A DNA stretch of 36,237 nt from Candidatus Magasanikiibacteriota bacterium (GCA_018650085.1 JABIGQ010000009.1:1-36237); one strand, 5' to 3'. Shown: positions 14,588 to 23,224, counted from the stretch's first letter. Numbers and translations are program-made. Notes: generated by a model from the sequence alone, not told the origin.

Positions 14588-16684
14588 CTACTCCAAATGT
14601 ACACTTTTCTCCCACTCTACTATTTTTTCTTTTAATGTAGGATACGAATTGAGATCAATATCTACTGCAATATCTCTGGCAAGTTCAATAATATCTGTAT
14701 CTTGCATAGTTGCAATGCGCAACTGCATCATACCACTTTGACTAGTACCATAGACATCTCCTGGGCCACGCGTTTCCAAATCATGTTCTGCCAGAGCAAA
14801 TCCGTCTATAGTAGATTCGAAAAACTGTAATCTATCTAATGCTTTTTTACTATCTGAGTCTGTAAAGACAAAACAATATGATTGGTGTTCCCCTCTCCCC
14901 ACACGCCCACGAAATTGATGAAGTTGCGCCAGCCCAAATCTGTCTGAACCTTCTATCATCATCACACTTGCATTTGGGATATCCACACCTACTTCTACCA
15001 CAGAAGTAGAAACTAAAATATCTATATCCCCAGCACCAAATGCTTGCATGATTTCATCTTTCTCCTTTGTTTTCATCTTTCCGTGAATATATGACACACG
15101 TAAATTTGGGAAAACTTGTGTAGATAATTTTTCATACTCTGCCATGACTGTTTTCTTTTCACTTCCAGCATTGGCTATTTTATCTTCTTCATTTTCTTGA
15201 ATTAGTGGGCATATCACAAATACCTGTCTCCCCTTTCCTACCTGCTCTGCTATAAATGTATATGCCTTATCTCTATGATGTGGCTCTACCAATCTGGTTT
15301 TTATTTTCTTCCTCCCGCTTGGCATGGTTTTTATAATAGAAATATCTAATTCTCCATACATAGTAAGTGCAAATGATCTCGGTATGGGCGTAGCAGTCAT
15401 AGATAAAAAATGTGGCGTTGTATTCACATTTCCAGATTTTTCTTTTAAAATTTTTCGTTGCTCTACACCAAACCTATGCTGTTCATCTACTATGACAAGC
15501 CCTAAATCATGAAATTCTACTGCCTGTGATAATAATGCATGCGTCCCAACCATGATATGGATTTTTCCTGCTTTTATACCAGCCAATACTTCCCTTTTCT
15601 TTCCTATTTTTGTTTTTTCTGTCGTCTCAAATTTTATAGCACTTGTTTCTGAAGCCACAACTAGTGCTATAGAAATATCTATATCTTTAAATAATTTTTT
15701 CAATGATGCCACATGCTGACGAGCAAGAATTTCTGTAGGAGCCATCATCACTACTTGCAATCCATTTTTTATCGCATTCAATGCCACAAGCCCTGCGACC
15801 ACAGTTTTCCCTGCACCCACATCTCCCTCTAACAAACGATTCATTGGAGTCTTTTTTTCTAAATCACTAATAATTTTCCACGCAGCTATTTTTTGATCTT
15901 TTGTTAATGTAAATGGTAATGAAGAAACAAATGAACTTATATCTTTTTCTTTAAATGTAAGTTGTGGAGCAATTGATGTATCATGAGATGCACGAATAAG
16001 AACCGCCCTAAGTTGTAAAATAAATAATTCGTCAAACTTCAATCTTTTTTCTGCCAAATCTAATTCTCTTTGATTTTCTGGAAAGTGAATTGCATGCAAT
16101 GCCTCACTATACGGCATAATATCTGCTCGCTCACATATATCTTGTGGCAACCAATCCGGTATTGTTTTTACCTCATCAATAATTTGTTTTAATAAAAAAC
16201 GAATTTGCTTATGCGTAATCCCTGCGGTAAGTGGATACAGTGGAACAATCCTAGCAGTATGCGCTGTCTCCACATTCTTTTTTATTTTTTCATAACTTGG
16301 AGATATCATCTGCATCCCAAACATGCTATCTGTCACTTTCCCAGAAAAATAAACAGTATCCCCAGCACTTAACACTTTTTTTATAAATGGCTGTCCAAAC
16401 CAGACCAAACGTAATTCTCCAGTATCATCTGACACCAATGCCTCTATAATTATTTTCCTCTGCCTAGGACTTCTTTTTGAAGAAATAAGATTAATCGTTG
16501 TCTTTATTGTTACTTGCTGTCCATCTTTTAGAGAATCAATAGTGGCAACATTACTATAGTCTTCATAACGAAATGGAAAATACATAAGTAAATCCCCTAC
16601 AATATAACCCCCAAGACGAGCCAGTTTATTTTCTAGCACCTTTCCTACACGATTGAGTTGTGATACAGGTGTTTGGAGTTTCAT
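14588..16684 (-). CDS. recG: ATP-dependent DNA helicase RecG
   Basis: A 698-residue superfamily 2 helicase that remodels stalled forks and Holliday junctions. It has an N-terminal OB/wedge domain (about 1-160), Walker A LLEGDVGAGKTVVAG, the DEQH box VIVDEQHRFGVEQR, motif III MTATPIPRSFALTMYG and motif VI HQFRGRVGRGEHQSYC, then the TRG-like region near ETRGPGDVYGTSQSG. Length is normal. The promoter's -10 box is 8 bp from the ATG, so the mRNA is probably leaderless or nearly so. Confidence 0.96.
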   Translation of the reverse strand: MKLQTPVSQLNRVGKVLENKLARLGGYIVGDLLMYFPFRYEDYSNVATIDSLKDGQQVTIKTTINLISSKRSPRQRKIIIEALVSDDTGELRLVWFGQPFIKKVLSAGDTVYFSGKVTDSMFGMQMISPSYEKIKKNVETAHTARIVPLYPLTAGITHKQIRFLLKQIIDEVKTIPDWLPQDICERADIMPYSEALHAIHFPENQRELDLAEKRLKFDELFILQLRAVLIRASHDTSIAPQLTFKEKDISSFVSSLPFTLTKDQKIAAWKIISDLEKKTPMNRLLEGDVGAGKTVVAGLVALNAIKNGLQVVMMAPTEILARQHVASLKKLFKDIDISIALVVASETSAIKFETTEKTKIGKKREVLAGIKAGKIHIMVGTHALLSQAVEFHDLGLVIVDEQHRFGVEQRKILKEKSGNVNTTPHFLSMTATPIPRSFALTMYGELDISIIKTMPSGRKKIKTRLVEPHHRDKAYTFIAEQVGKGRQVFVICPLIQENEEDKIANAGSEKKTVMAEYEKLSTQVFPNLRVSYIHGKMKTKEKDEIMQAFGAGDIDILVSTSVVEVGVDIPNASVMMIEGSDRFGLAQLHQFRGRVGRGEHQSYCFVFTDSDSKKALDRLQFFESTIDGFALAEHDLETRGPGDVYGTSQSGMMQLRIATMQDTDIIELARDIAVDIDLNSYPTLKEKIVEWEKSVHLE

Positions 16685-16692
16685 ATATTAGT

Positions 16693-16721
16693 ATTGTAGC
16701 AAATGATAGAAGTTGATTCAA
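16693..16721 (-). promoter_or_regulatory. Promoter of recG, near-leaderless
   Basis: TTGAAT, 17 nt, TACAAT on the minus strand, ending 8 bp before the ATG. It directly abuts the terminator of the zinc-ribbon gene. Confidence 0.55.
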
Positions 16722-16722
16722 G

Positions 16723-16748
16723 AAAAAAAGCACCTCCGGGGAGGTGCT
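16723..16748 (-). terminator. Terminator of zinc-ribbon gene
   Basis: AGCACCTCC/GGAGGTGCT perfect 9-bp stem (16729-16737 with 16740-16748) followed by a run of seven T on the minus strand. Confidence 0.92.
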
Positions 16749-16750
16749 CA

Positions 16751-16773
16751 GTGAGACCAAGATTTGGTCTCAC
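16751..16773 (-). repeat. Second GC-rich hairpin overlapping the zinc-ribbon stop
   Basis: Perfect 10-bp stem GTGAGACCAA/TTGGTCTCAC with a 3-nt loop, beginning at the stop codon and directly followed by the terminator hairpin. It probably protects the mRNA 3' end. Confidence 0.7.
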
Positions 16774-16949
16774 TGTTTTCCCTGCTTCTTCAAGAAGCGG
16801 GGAAACGAGATCTGATATCGTCCCCGAGGGACTACCTCAGACCCACATGAACAAAACATGGCATCATTTGCCACAAGAACAACAGATGAGTTCTTACGGT
16901 AAACGATACTATAGGCTGCCCGACACTTGGGGCACTTCACTTCTACCAT
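16770..16949 (-). CDS. Small zinc-ribbon protein, 59 residues
   Basis: Just below the length limit of the ORF track, which lists the antisense ORF 16703..16969 instead. A CPKC knuckle (residues 6-9) and a CSC pair (33-35) about 24 residues later suggest a four-Cys-like zinc ribbon with one ligand close-spaced. The C-terminus is basic (PRFLKKQGKQ). Support is strong: a promoter (TTGACT-17-TATTAT), a near-perfect Shine-Dalgarno (AAAAGGAGGT, 16954-16963) 4 nt before the ATG and a tandem hairpin terminator. Codons are more GC-rich than in its neighbours (CGG, GCC, CCC, GTG), which may reflect high expression or transfer. Function unknown. Confidence 0.8.
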   Translation of the reverse strand: MVEVKCPKCRAAYSIVYRKNSSVVLVANDAMFCSCGSEVVPRGRYQISFPRFLKKQGKQ

Positions 16950-16980
16950 TTCTACCTCCTTTTAGCTAATGGCAAAAATA

Positions 16981-17009
16981 ATAATACTCCACACACATAG
17001 ATAAGTCAA
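16981..17009 (-). promoter_or_regulatory. Promoter of zinc-ribbon gene
   Basis: TTGACT, 17 nt, TATTAT on the minus strand. Confidence 0.65.
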
Positions 17010-17051
17010 TGAACATACTGTTATATAATCAAAGTTATCCAGAACGATACC

Positions 17052-17081
17052 TTGACATATATGTTTATTTATGAATATGAT
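17052..17081 (+). promoter_or_regulatory. Promoter of the 17154 gene
   Basis: TTGACA, 18 nt, TATGAT on the plus strand. A 10-bp hairpin (TTGATTAGTA/TACTAATCAA, 17091-17116) lies in the leader. Confidence 0.6.
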
Positions 17082-17090
17082 ATAATTATA

Positions 17091-17116
17091 TTGATTAGTA
17101 TTTCTTTACTAATCAA
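17091..17116 (+). promoter_or_regulatory. Leader hairpin of the 17154 gene
   Basis: Perfect inverted repeat TTGATTAGTA/TACTAATCAA with a 6-nt loop, placed between the promoter and the Shine-Dalgarno. It is followed by an A-run, so it is not a plus-strand terminator. It may be a protein-binding operator or an mRNA-stabilising stem. Confidence 0.5.
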
Positions 17117-17153
17117 AAAAATAACAACACAGATTCATACCTGGAGGTTACTT

Positions 17154-17810
17154 ATGTATCCAATACATTATATCTGGGAAAATGGGAACCTAAAGACTAC
17201 TCCTATCTACTCCGCAGAATTTTCTCCACCACTCGAAAGGAGAGAATGTACTGTATTGATAAAAAATCTACCAATAGGATTTTATATTCTTACAAAAAAA
17301 GATGCTTCTATTTGTTCAAAAAAGGAGACAAATCATAAGACATCTTGGTATTGTAGAATTCCTATGGGATCTAAAGTGATTATCATGTTCATCTGTTCAG
17401 ATAGCTATCATGATAAAAAATTTGTTATAGATAATGAGATAGACAAGGGATTTTATACACAACCATGGGATTTTTACATTCATTATCAAATAATGTCATA
17501 TCCCAATGAATACAGTACATCCCCTACCGTTCCATCTACTGTCAATCAACCACCACCACACTGGTTAGGTAAAAGATTATCAATGACAGTTAACCTAGGA
17601 ACAAATCATCCATTACACCCGACAAACAAATCCTCCTATATTGTAATACTTACATCTCTAAACCCCTTACAGATAAGACTTCCTTGGGGACGGAGATATC
17701 ATTCTCCACCAAGTAATCTTCTTTGGTTCAAACTAGAGATTCCATTACTTCATGAGAAATACTTCACCCTTGTCCCCACACCGCCGCCACAAAACATTAT
17801 TGGAGGGTAA
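17154..17810 (+). CDS. Hypothetical protein, 218 residues
   Basis: Not recognised. The ORF track begins at 17052 inside the promoter; ATG 17154 is preferred because GGAGGT lies 7 nt upstream. There is no signal peptide or membrane helix. The protein has many aromatic and beta-prone segments (MYPIHYIWENGNL, IGFYILTK, WDFYIHYQIM) and two Pro-rich stretches (STSPTVPSTVNQPPPHW and VPTPPPQN). It is a single-gene unit with promoter, leader hairpin and a modest terminator. It may be soluble or surface-exposed by an unknown route. Confidence 0.7.
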   Translation: MYPIHYIWENGNLKTTPIYSAEFSPPLERRECTVLIKNLPIGFYILTKKDASICSKKETNHKTSWYCRIPMGSKVIIMFICSDSYHDKKFVIDNEIDKGFYTQPWDFYIHYQIMSYPNEYSTSPTVPSTVNQPPPHWLGKRLSMTVNLGTNHPLHPTNKSSYIVILTSLNPLQIRLPWGRRYHSPPSNLLWFKLEIPLLHEKYFTLVPTPPPQNIIGG

Positions 17811-17863
17811 TGCCTATACATTGCAACATATTGCGATAGATAGTCTCCCCTTCAGTACCATAG

Positions 17864-17895
17864 AGCATGCCTGAAAAGCCATGCTTTTCTCTTTT
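17864..17895 (+). terminator. Probable terminator after the 17154 gene
   Basis: AGCATG/CATGCT stem (17864-17869 with 17880-17885) followed by TTTCTCTTTT. Confidence 0.5.
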
Positions 17896-17901
17896 AAAAA
17901 A

Positions 17902-17930
17902 TTGACAAACTATATAAATTTATATATAAT
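17902..17930 (+). promoter_or_regulatory. Perfect consensus promoter of tRNA-Arg
   Basis: TTGACA, 17 nt, TATAAT, 21 bp before the tRNA. Confidence 0.85.
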
Positions 17931-17951
17931 GACTTCGTTTTACACTCAAAA

Positions 17952-18023
17952 GCTTTCGTAGTTCAACGGATAGAACATCGGTTTGCGGAACCGAAGATCT
18001 AAGTTCGATTCTTAGCGAGAGCA
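17952..18023 (+). tRNA. tRNA-Arg (GCG)
   Basis: A 72-nt cloverleaf: acceptor GCTTTCG/CGAGAGC (one G-U pair), D-arm GTTCAACGGATAGAAC, anticodon stem TCGGT/ACCGA with loop TTGCGGA (anticodon GCG), T-arm CTAAGTTCGATTCTTAG, discriminator A, no CCA. Most bacteria decode CGU/CGC with an ACG anticodon modified by TadA; GCG can read both codons directly. Confidence 0.92.
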
Positions 18024-18028
18024 CACGA

Positions 18029-18063
18029 AAAAAAACATTCCAAATAATTTGGAATGTTTTTTT
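18029..18063. terminator. Bidirectional terminator between tRNA-Arg and 18079 gene
   Basis: 13-bp stem AAAACATTCCAAA/TTTGGAATGTTTT with A- and T-runs on either side; it can serve both convergent units. Confidence 0.88.
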
Positions 18064-18078
18064 ATGTAATAATATTTC

Positions 18079-18600
18079 TTAGTGTATCTGCCAATCCCTA
18101 GCAAATGTATCACTGGCAGGTTCGTCTTCTTTTTCTAAATCTTCATCCATATACTCTAACAATGTCTTTCTCACATCTATAGGATTTTCATCTTTTAGTA
18201 AAATACGTAATGTGGGCCTAAGTATTGATTTTGTTTCAAAAAACAATACTTTTACCTTTGGTGGTTTGTAAATAATATAAAAAGCACCCAAATCTGAAAA
18301 TTCATATAATCTATCTCCCAGCACAATTCCTATCTCTGTAATAGCAAATGGGACATCTACAGGATCTTGCTTATCTTGTAAAAATAAGATAATAGCAGCC
18401 AAGACGATAATTAATGTAAATAGAAAATCACCAGTAAACAACCCATACACGACAAGCAATGTGCCTACAATAGCCATAAGAATATACCATCTTTTTCCAC
18501 GATCATAGGTTTCATACTCTGGCATAGCCCATTCATGAAGTACATCTCCAAATTTAGTATCTGCTGTTATTTTTTTTTGTGTAAATAGTGTAGTTATCAT
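18079..18600 (-). CDS. Two-helix membrane protein, unknown function
   Basis: Start chosen at MITTLFTQKK (18600); the longer track ORF (18666) would run into the divergent LCP promoter. The protein is 173 residues: a short soluble N-terminus with HEWAMPEYETYDRGKRW, two adjacent membrane helices (WYILMAIVGTLLVVYGLF and FLFTLIIVLAAIILFL), then a roughly 95-residue soluble domain ending in an acidic tail. The layout resembles small PH-like/YcxB-type membrane proteins, but no family can be named. Divergent from the LCP operon. Confidence 0.75.
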   Translation of the reverse strand: MITTLFTQKKITADTKFGDVLHEWAMPEYETYDRGKRWYILMAIVGTLLVVYGLFTGDFLFTLIIVLAAIILFLQDKQDPVDVPFAITEIGIVLGDRLYEFSDLGAFYIIYKPPKVKVLFFETKSILRPTLRILLKDENPIDVRKTLLEYMDEDLEKEDEPASDTFARDWQIH

Positions 18601-18659
18601 ATATAAAAAGTATATCACATATGAGAAAAGAAAAAAAGTATCCCCAACACCTAAACACC

Positions 18660-18688
18660 TTGTCAAAAAGCATATTTTTGTGTATACT
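18660..18688 (+). promoter_or_regulatory. Promoter of LCP-der-pth-dprA-folC-topA unit, near-leaderless
   Basis: TTGTCA, 17 nt, TATACT, ending 8 bp before the LCP ATG. Confidence 0.65.
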
Positions 18689-18696
18689 TAGCGCAT

Positions 18697-20133
18697 ATGC
18701 GACCACGTCCAGTTAATTTCTTACAACGAGAAACAGAACAGATAAAATCTCGATCACAGTGGGTCGTGTTTTTTGTTATTTTTACAGTACTTGCATTTGC
18801 TATTACAGGATGTGTCAGTCGTTTATTTTTTTCTACCCCCTTTCCAGATGATCCATCTGCATATGACCCCATTACTCTAGAACCAAAAAAACCTGAAGGA
18901 TTTTTAGAAAGAATGAAACAATTAGTCTTTAGCAAAGATATTATTCTCGAAGGAGAAAAAAGAGATAGAATAAATATTCTTGTATTAGGCCAAGGAGGCA
19001 TAGGACATGATGGCCCTTATCTTACAGATACGATCCTCCTTACCAGCATTAAGCCCTCTACAGATGAAGTCTCTATGGTCTCTATTCCTAGAGATCTCAA
19101 TGTATATATCCCTGATTATGGGAAAAGAAAAATAAATCATGCCAATGCATTTGGAGAATCAAAAAAACAAGCAGGCGGCCCTATTTTAGCAAGCCACGTT
19201 ATAGAAGAAACCTTTGATCAAGACATTGATTATTATATACGAGTAGACTTTAAAGCATTTAAAGAATTAATAGATGATGTAGGAGGAATCACGGTAAATG
19301 TAGAGCGTTCCTTTATTGATTATGAATACCCTGCCCCAAATGAAGAATATCAGACCGTTTCCTTTACAAAAGGAATACAGACTATGGATGGAGATACTGC
19401 ACTTATATTTGCCAGATCTCGTCATGGAAACAATGGAGAAGGCTCTGATTACGCCAGATCAAAGAGACAGCAAAAGATGATCCTTGCATTAAAAGAAAAA
19501 TTATTATCTTTTGAAACCTTGACAAATCCCATAAAAATACATAAGATATTAGATTCCCTGCAGTCGCATATTGTGACAAACATGGAATTCTCAGATATTA
19601 TGATGTTTTTACGCATGGCAAAGGACTTGAAAACATCTGAAATGATTACCCTAACACTAGATGATAGCCCAAATGGCTTCTTATCTCAAGGGTTCAATGA
19701 CTATGGTGAATGGGTACTAGAACCAAACAGTGATTCATTTGATGATATAAATACACAAATTGCATATATTTTCGATGAACCACCAAATATAGAACGCCAT
19801 AATACACCTACCCAAGAAACAAATAATCCAATTATTGTCTATGATGGGGTATCTATAGAAGTCCAAAATGGTACATGGCGTGCAGGATTGGCGGCTCGTA
19901 TGAAAAAGCAATTAGAAGAAAAAGGATTCTATATTTCATCATTAGGAAATACAAATACACGACCACAACTTACCAGCAGTATGATACTGCTAAACTCTCA
20001 AGTAGATAAGACTATTATAGAAACAATGCAAACAGAATTACAAATGCCACTAATAGAGGTACTCCCAGAAGGAGAAAAAGCAGAACAAGATACAGATATA
20101 CTTATTATATTAGGCGAAAATTTTACAGATTAA
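18697..20133 (+). CDS. LytR-CpsA-Psr (LCP) family protein
   Basis: A 478-residue membrane-anchored protein. One N-terminal helix (about 24-42) is followed by the LCP domain (about 85-260): INILVLGQGG, YLTDTILLTS, VSIPRDLNVYIP, INHANAFGE and the Arg-rich ALIFARSRHGNN. A C-terminal LytR_C domain (about 385-475, VEVQNGTWRAGLAARMKKQL) follows. LCP enzymes transfer polyprenyl-linked glycopolymers to the cell wall. This suggests a Gram-positive-like envelope with wall-attached polymers (inference). First gene of a long plus-strand unit; its stop is 1 bp from der. Confidence 0.92.
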   Translation: MRPRPVNFLQRETEQIKSRSQWVVFFVIFTVLAFAITGCVSRLFFSTPFPDDPSAYDPITLEPKKPEGFLERMKQLVFSKDIILEGEKRDRINILVLGQGGIGHDGPYLTDTILLTSIKPSTDEVSMVSIPRDLNVYIPDYGKRKINHANAFGESKKQAGGPILASHVIEETFDQDIDYYIRVDFKAFKELIDDVGGITVNVERSFIDYEYPAPNEEYQTVSFTKGIQTMDGDTALIFARSRHGNNGEGSDYARSKRQQKMILALKEKLLSFETLTNPIKIHKILDSLQSHIVTNMEFSDIMMFLRMAKDLKTSEMITLTLDDSPNGFLSQGFNDYGEWVLEPNSDSFDDINTQIAYIFDEPPNIERHNTPTQETNNPIIVYDGVSIEVQNGTWRAGLAARMKKQLEEKGFYISSLGNTNTRPQLTSSMILLNSQVDKTIIETMQTELQMPLIEVLPEGEKAEQDTDILIILGENFTD

Positions 20134-20134
20134 T

Positions 20135-21541
20135 ATGACAAAATCACAAAGAACAATTCATGACAAAGGATTACCAACTGTTGCACTCGTAGGAAAAGTA
20201 AATGTAGGGAAATCAACATTATTTAATACGCTCACAAAACAAAAAAAGGCTATTATTTCTGATATCCCCGGAACAACCAGAACAAGTAATATTGGTATTG
20301 TTATTTGGCGTGGTCAAGAAATTCGTCTAATTGATACTGGTGGATTAACCTTTGATGATCAAGTCCCATTGGAAGATGATATTTTAAAACAATCAGAGCG
20401 CGCAATGAAAGAAGCAGATATCATTTTATTTATGATAGATGCAAAGGCAGGAATCCTACCCCAAGAAAAAGAACTGGCAAAACGATTACAACGTATAAGT
20501 ATAAAACCAGTTATTTTAATAGCAAATAAAGTAGACTCCGAAAAAATAAACATGACACTTACAGAACCAGAATGGTATAAACTAGGACTAGGAGAACCTT
20601 TTGCTATTGCTGGTGCAAGTGGAAGACAAACAGGAGATCTCCTTGACAATATTTTTGATATATTAGAACAAGAAGAAAAGAATCCAAAAGACTTTACAGA
20701 AGAAAAAGAAGGAGATGTCATAAAAGTAAGTCTCATAGGAAAACCAAATGTAGGGAAATCATCACTTTTCAATAAAATAATTGGACAAGATAAAGTGATT
20801 GTGAGTCCTATGGCTCATACCACTAGAGAACCATATGATACTATGATCTCTTATGAACATACACAAACTGATGGAGAAATAAAAAAACAACTCATTACAT
20901 TTGTAGACACTGCCGGAATAAGACGAAAATCAAAAGTAAAAGGCATACTCGAACGATTGGGAATTACAAAAAGTATCGTCGTTGCATCAGACTCAGATAT
21001 AGCCCTTTTAGTCCTTGATGGTTCAGAGCCAATTAGTTCACAAGATATGCAATTAGGTGGATTGCTAGAAAAAAAGAGTAAGAGCGTAATGATTGTTATT
21101 AATAAATGGGATCTTACAGAAGATAATAGCGATACAAACCGCAATGAAGTCAGACGTATGGTGTATTCATATTTTCCACATCTTAAATTTGCACCGATTC
21201 TGTTTGTCAGTGGAAAAACAGGAGAAAAAGTTCACCAAATTTTCCCATATATTCTACACGCATGGAATGCCAGAAAGACACATATTGCAAATCGTGCGCT
21301 AGAACATTTCTTGGAACAATCTACAAAAGAACATAGACCTGCACGTGGAAAAGGAACACGTCATCCTAAATTATTTGGAATGAGACAACTCCATGAAAAC
21401 CCTCCTATCTTTGAGTTATTTGTAAAACAAAAAACATCATTGCATCGTTCCTATGTTCACTTTCTAGAAAATCGTCTTCGTGAACAATTTGATTTCTTTG
21501 CAACTCCTATTGTTATAAAATTAACAAAAGTAGATCGATAA
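20135..21541 (+). CDS. der: Ribosome assembly GTPase Der (EngA)
   Basis: A 468-residue tandem GTPase. The first G domain has GKVNVGKS (20-27), DTGG (67-70) and NKVD (131-134). The second has GKPNVGKS (202-209), DTAG and NKWD. A C-terminal KH-like domain ends near FFATPIVIKLTKVDR. Der assists 50S maturation. It follows the LCP gene with 1 bp spacing. Confidence 0.96.
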   Translation: MTKSQRTIHDKGLPTVALVGKVNVGKSTLFNTLTKQKKAIISDIPGTTRTSNIGIVIWRGQEIRLIDTGGLTFDDQVPLEDDILKQSERAMKEADIILFMIDAKAGILPQEKELAKRLQRISIKPVILIANKVDSEKINMTLTEPEWYKLGLGEPFAIAGASGRQTGDLLDNIFDILEQEEKNPKDFTEEKEGDVIKVSLIGKPNVGKSSLFNKIIGQDKVIVSPMAHTTREPYDTMISYEHTQTDGEIKKQLITFVDTAGIRRKSKVKGILERLGITKSIVVASDSDIALLVLDGSEPISSQDMQLGGLLEKKSKSVMIVINKWDLTEDNSDTNRNEVRRMVYSYFPHLKFAPILFVSGKTGEKVHQIFPYILHAWNARKTHIANRALEHFLEQSTKEHRPARGKGTRHPKLFGMRQLHENPPIFELFVKQKTSLHRSYVHFLENRLREQFDFFATPIVIKLTKVDR

Positions 21542-21568
21542 CCGCACTCTATCCTTAAACACCATTCT

Positions 21569-22120
21569 ATGCTTCTCATCATTGGACTTGGTAACCCGGG
21601 AAAAAGCTATCTAAAAACACGTCATAACGTGGGTTTTATGATACTAGATGAATTGCGTGAAGCACTACAGACCTATGATGCAAATCCGTGGGAACTAAGT
21701 AAAAAATTTAATGCTGAAATATCTGGAGCTAATGTAAAGGGAGAAAAAATAATATTGGTAAAACCAATGACTTTTATGAATCGTTCTGGTCAAAGCGTTG
21801 GGTTAATTGCTAATTACTATAAAATATTACCAAAAGACATTCTGGTTATTCATGATGATAAAGATATTCAATTGGGTGAATATAAAGTGCATACAGATAG
21901 AAGTGCAGCAGGACATAATGGAATAAAATCAATTATACAATATATTGGCACACAAGATTTTACACGATTTCGAGTTGGTATTGCAAAACATAGTGATAAA
22001 AAAGTAAAAGACACTGCCAAATTTGTCCTTGGTAAATTTGGATTATTTGAAAAGAAAAAATTAGAAGCCGTTACCACCGGAATCATTACTCATATTATTG
22101 ATAGATTTATTGCCCCATAA
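21569..22120 (+). CDS. pth: Peptidyl-tRNA hydrolase
   Basis: A 183-residue bacterial Pth that frees tRNA from drop-off peptidyl-tRNAs. The active-site residues are present: N9 in IIGLGNPG, H19 in TRHNVG, D96 in HDDKDI and N117 in AGHNGIKSI. MTFMNRSGQSV is also conserved. It lies 27 bp after der in the same unit. Confidence 0.96.
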   Translation: MLLIIGLGNPGKSYLKTRHNVGFMILDELREALQTYDANPWELSKKFNAEISGANVKGEKIILVKPMTFMNRSGQSVGLIANYYKILPKDILVIHDDKDIQLGEYKVHTDRSAAGHNGIKSIIQYIGTQDFTRFRVGIAKHSDKKVKDTAKFVLGKFGLFEKKKLEAVTTGIITHIIDRFIAP

Positions 22121-22135
22121 CTATAAACATAATCT

Positions 22136-23218
22136 ATGTTATCAAAGGAGGTCTTGTTTTCATTTTTCCCAAAGTGCACACACACCAGATATCGCACCCT
22201 TATTCGGGTGTTTTCTTCGTTAGAACACGCGTGGACTGCAGAGCTAGATGATCTAAAAAAAACAAAATGGCAAGATGATATTATTGCTGAATTTTTAACT
22301 TGGCGAGATAAACTCGATGTAAATCGTATAGAAGAAATGTTGGAAAAACGCTCTATCCGTGCCATTACAAAAACAGATGAAGAGTATCCAGCATTATTAA
22401 AAAATATTTTTGATCCCCCACTTTGTTTATTTGTACGCGGATCTACATTACCAACACATCGCTATTACCTGGCAGTTGTGGGCCCTAGAAAAAACACTCC
22501 CTATGGGAAACATATTACAGAATTATTTATAGCACAACTGGCACAAGCGGGGATCACTATTGTCAGTGGTCTTGCCTATGGCATAGACGCTATAGCACAC
22601 AGAGCCACACTCCAAGCAGGTGGGCATACGGTTGCAGTACTTGGTGGTGGAGTAAATAAAGAGCATGTTCAGCCAGCTCAAAATCAAAGACTTGCCGAAG
22701 ATATTCTACAAGCAGGTGGAGCACTTATGGCAGAATATCCACCAGGAACAATACCAACTAGATATACATTTCCACGAAGAAATAGAATCATTTCTGGCAT
22801 ATCGCTTGGGACACTTGTCATAGAAGCCGGAGAATCATCTGGTTCACTTATTACAGCACAGTGTAGTATTGATCACCACAGAGATGTCTTTGCCGTGCCA
22901 CAAAACATTACCTCACAAATGAGCATAGGGGTAAATAAATTAATACAAAGTGGTGCACATCCTGTTATTTCTCCAGATGATGTACTAAATATACTTGATC
23001 TTGGGCATATAAAACAACACATAGATACCCAAAAAGAACTCCCCGGAACACAGGAAGAAAGACAGATCTTGGATCATATTTCTCAAGAACCAAAGCATGT
23101 GGATGAAATTGTGCGAGAATTAAAGCTCCCCTCTTCAAAGATAACCAGTACCTTGACAATCATGGAAATGAAGGGTATGGTAAAAAACCTTGGAATGATG
23201 CACTATATCAAGAAATAA
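22136..23218 (+). CDS. dprA: DNA-processing protein DprA
   Basis: A 360-residue DprA/Smf. The Rossmann-like domain (about 95-300) carries VVGPRKNTPYG (usually VGSR), VSGLAYGIDAIAH, FPRRNRIISG and GSLITAQ. A C-terminal winged-helix DML1-like domain (about 305-360) is present, and a degenerate helical N-terminus. DprA loads RecA on incoming single-stranded DNA during transformation; many CPR bacteria encode competence-like uptake machinery (inference here). An AAAGGAGG lies just inside the ORF before an in-frame TTG, but only 2 nt away, so ATG 22136 is kept. Confidence 0.94.
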   Translation: MLSKEVLFSFFPKCTHTRYRTLIRVFSSLEHAWTAELDDLKKTKWQDDIIAEFLTWRDKLDVNRIEEMLEKRSIRAITKTDEEYPALLKNIFDPPLCLFVRGSTLPTHRYYLAVVGPRKNTPYGKHITELFIAQLAQAGITIVSGLAYGIDAIAHRATLQAGGHTVAVLGGGVNKEHVQPAQNQRLAEDILQAGGALMAEYPPGTIPTRYTFPRRNRIISGISLGTLVIEAGESSGSLITAQCSIDHHRDVFAVPQNITSQMSIGVNKLIQSGAHPVISPDDVLNILDLGHIKQHIDTQKELPGTQEERQILDHISQEPKHVDEIVRELKLPSSKITSTLTIMEMKGMVKNLGMMHYIKK

Positions 23219-23224
23219 TTGAAT

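Noticed and set aside
16703-16969. Plus-strand 88-residue ORF
   Set aside because: Antisense to the zinc-ribbon gene, which has promoter, Shine-Dalgarno and terminator on the minus strand.
20359-20772. Minus-strand 137-residue ORF
   Set aside because: Antisense to der; Ser/Phe-rich shadow of a conserved gene.
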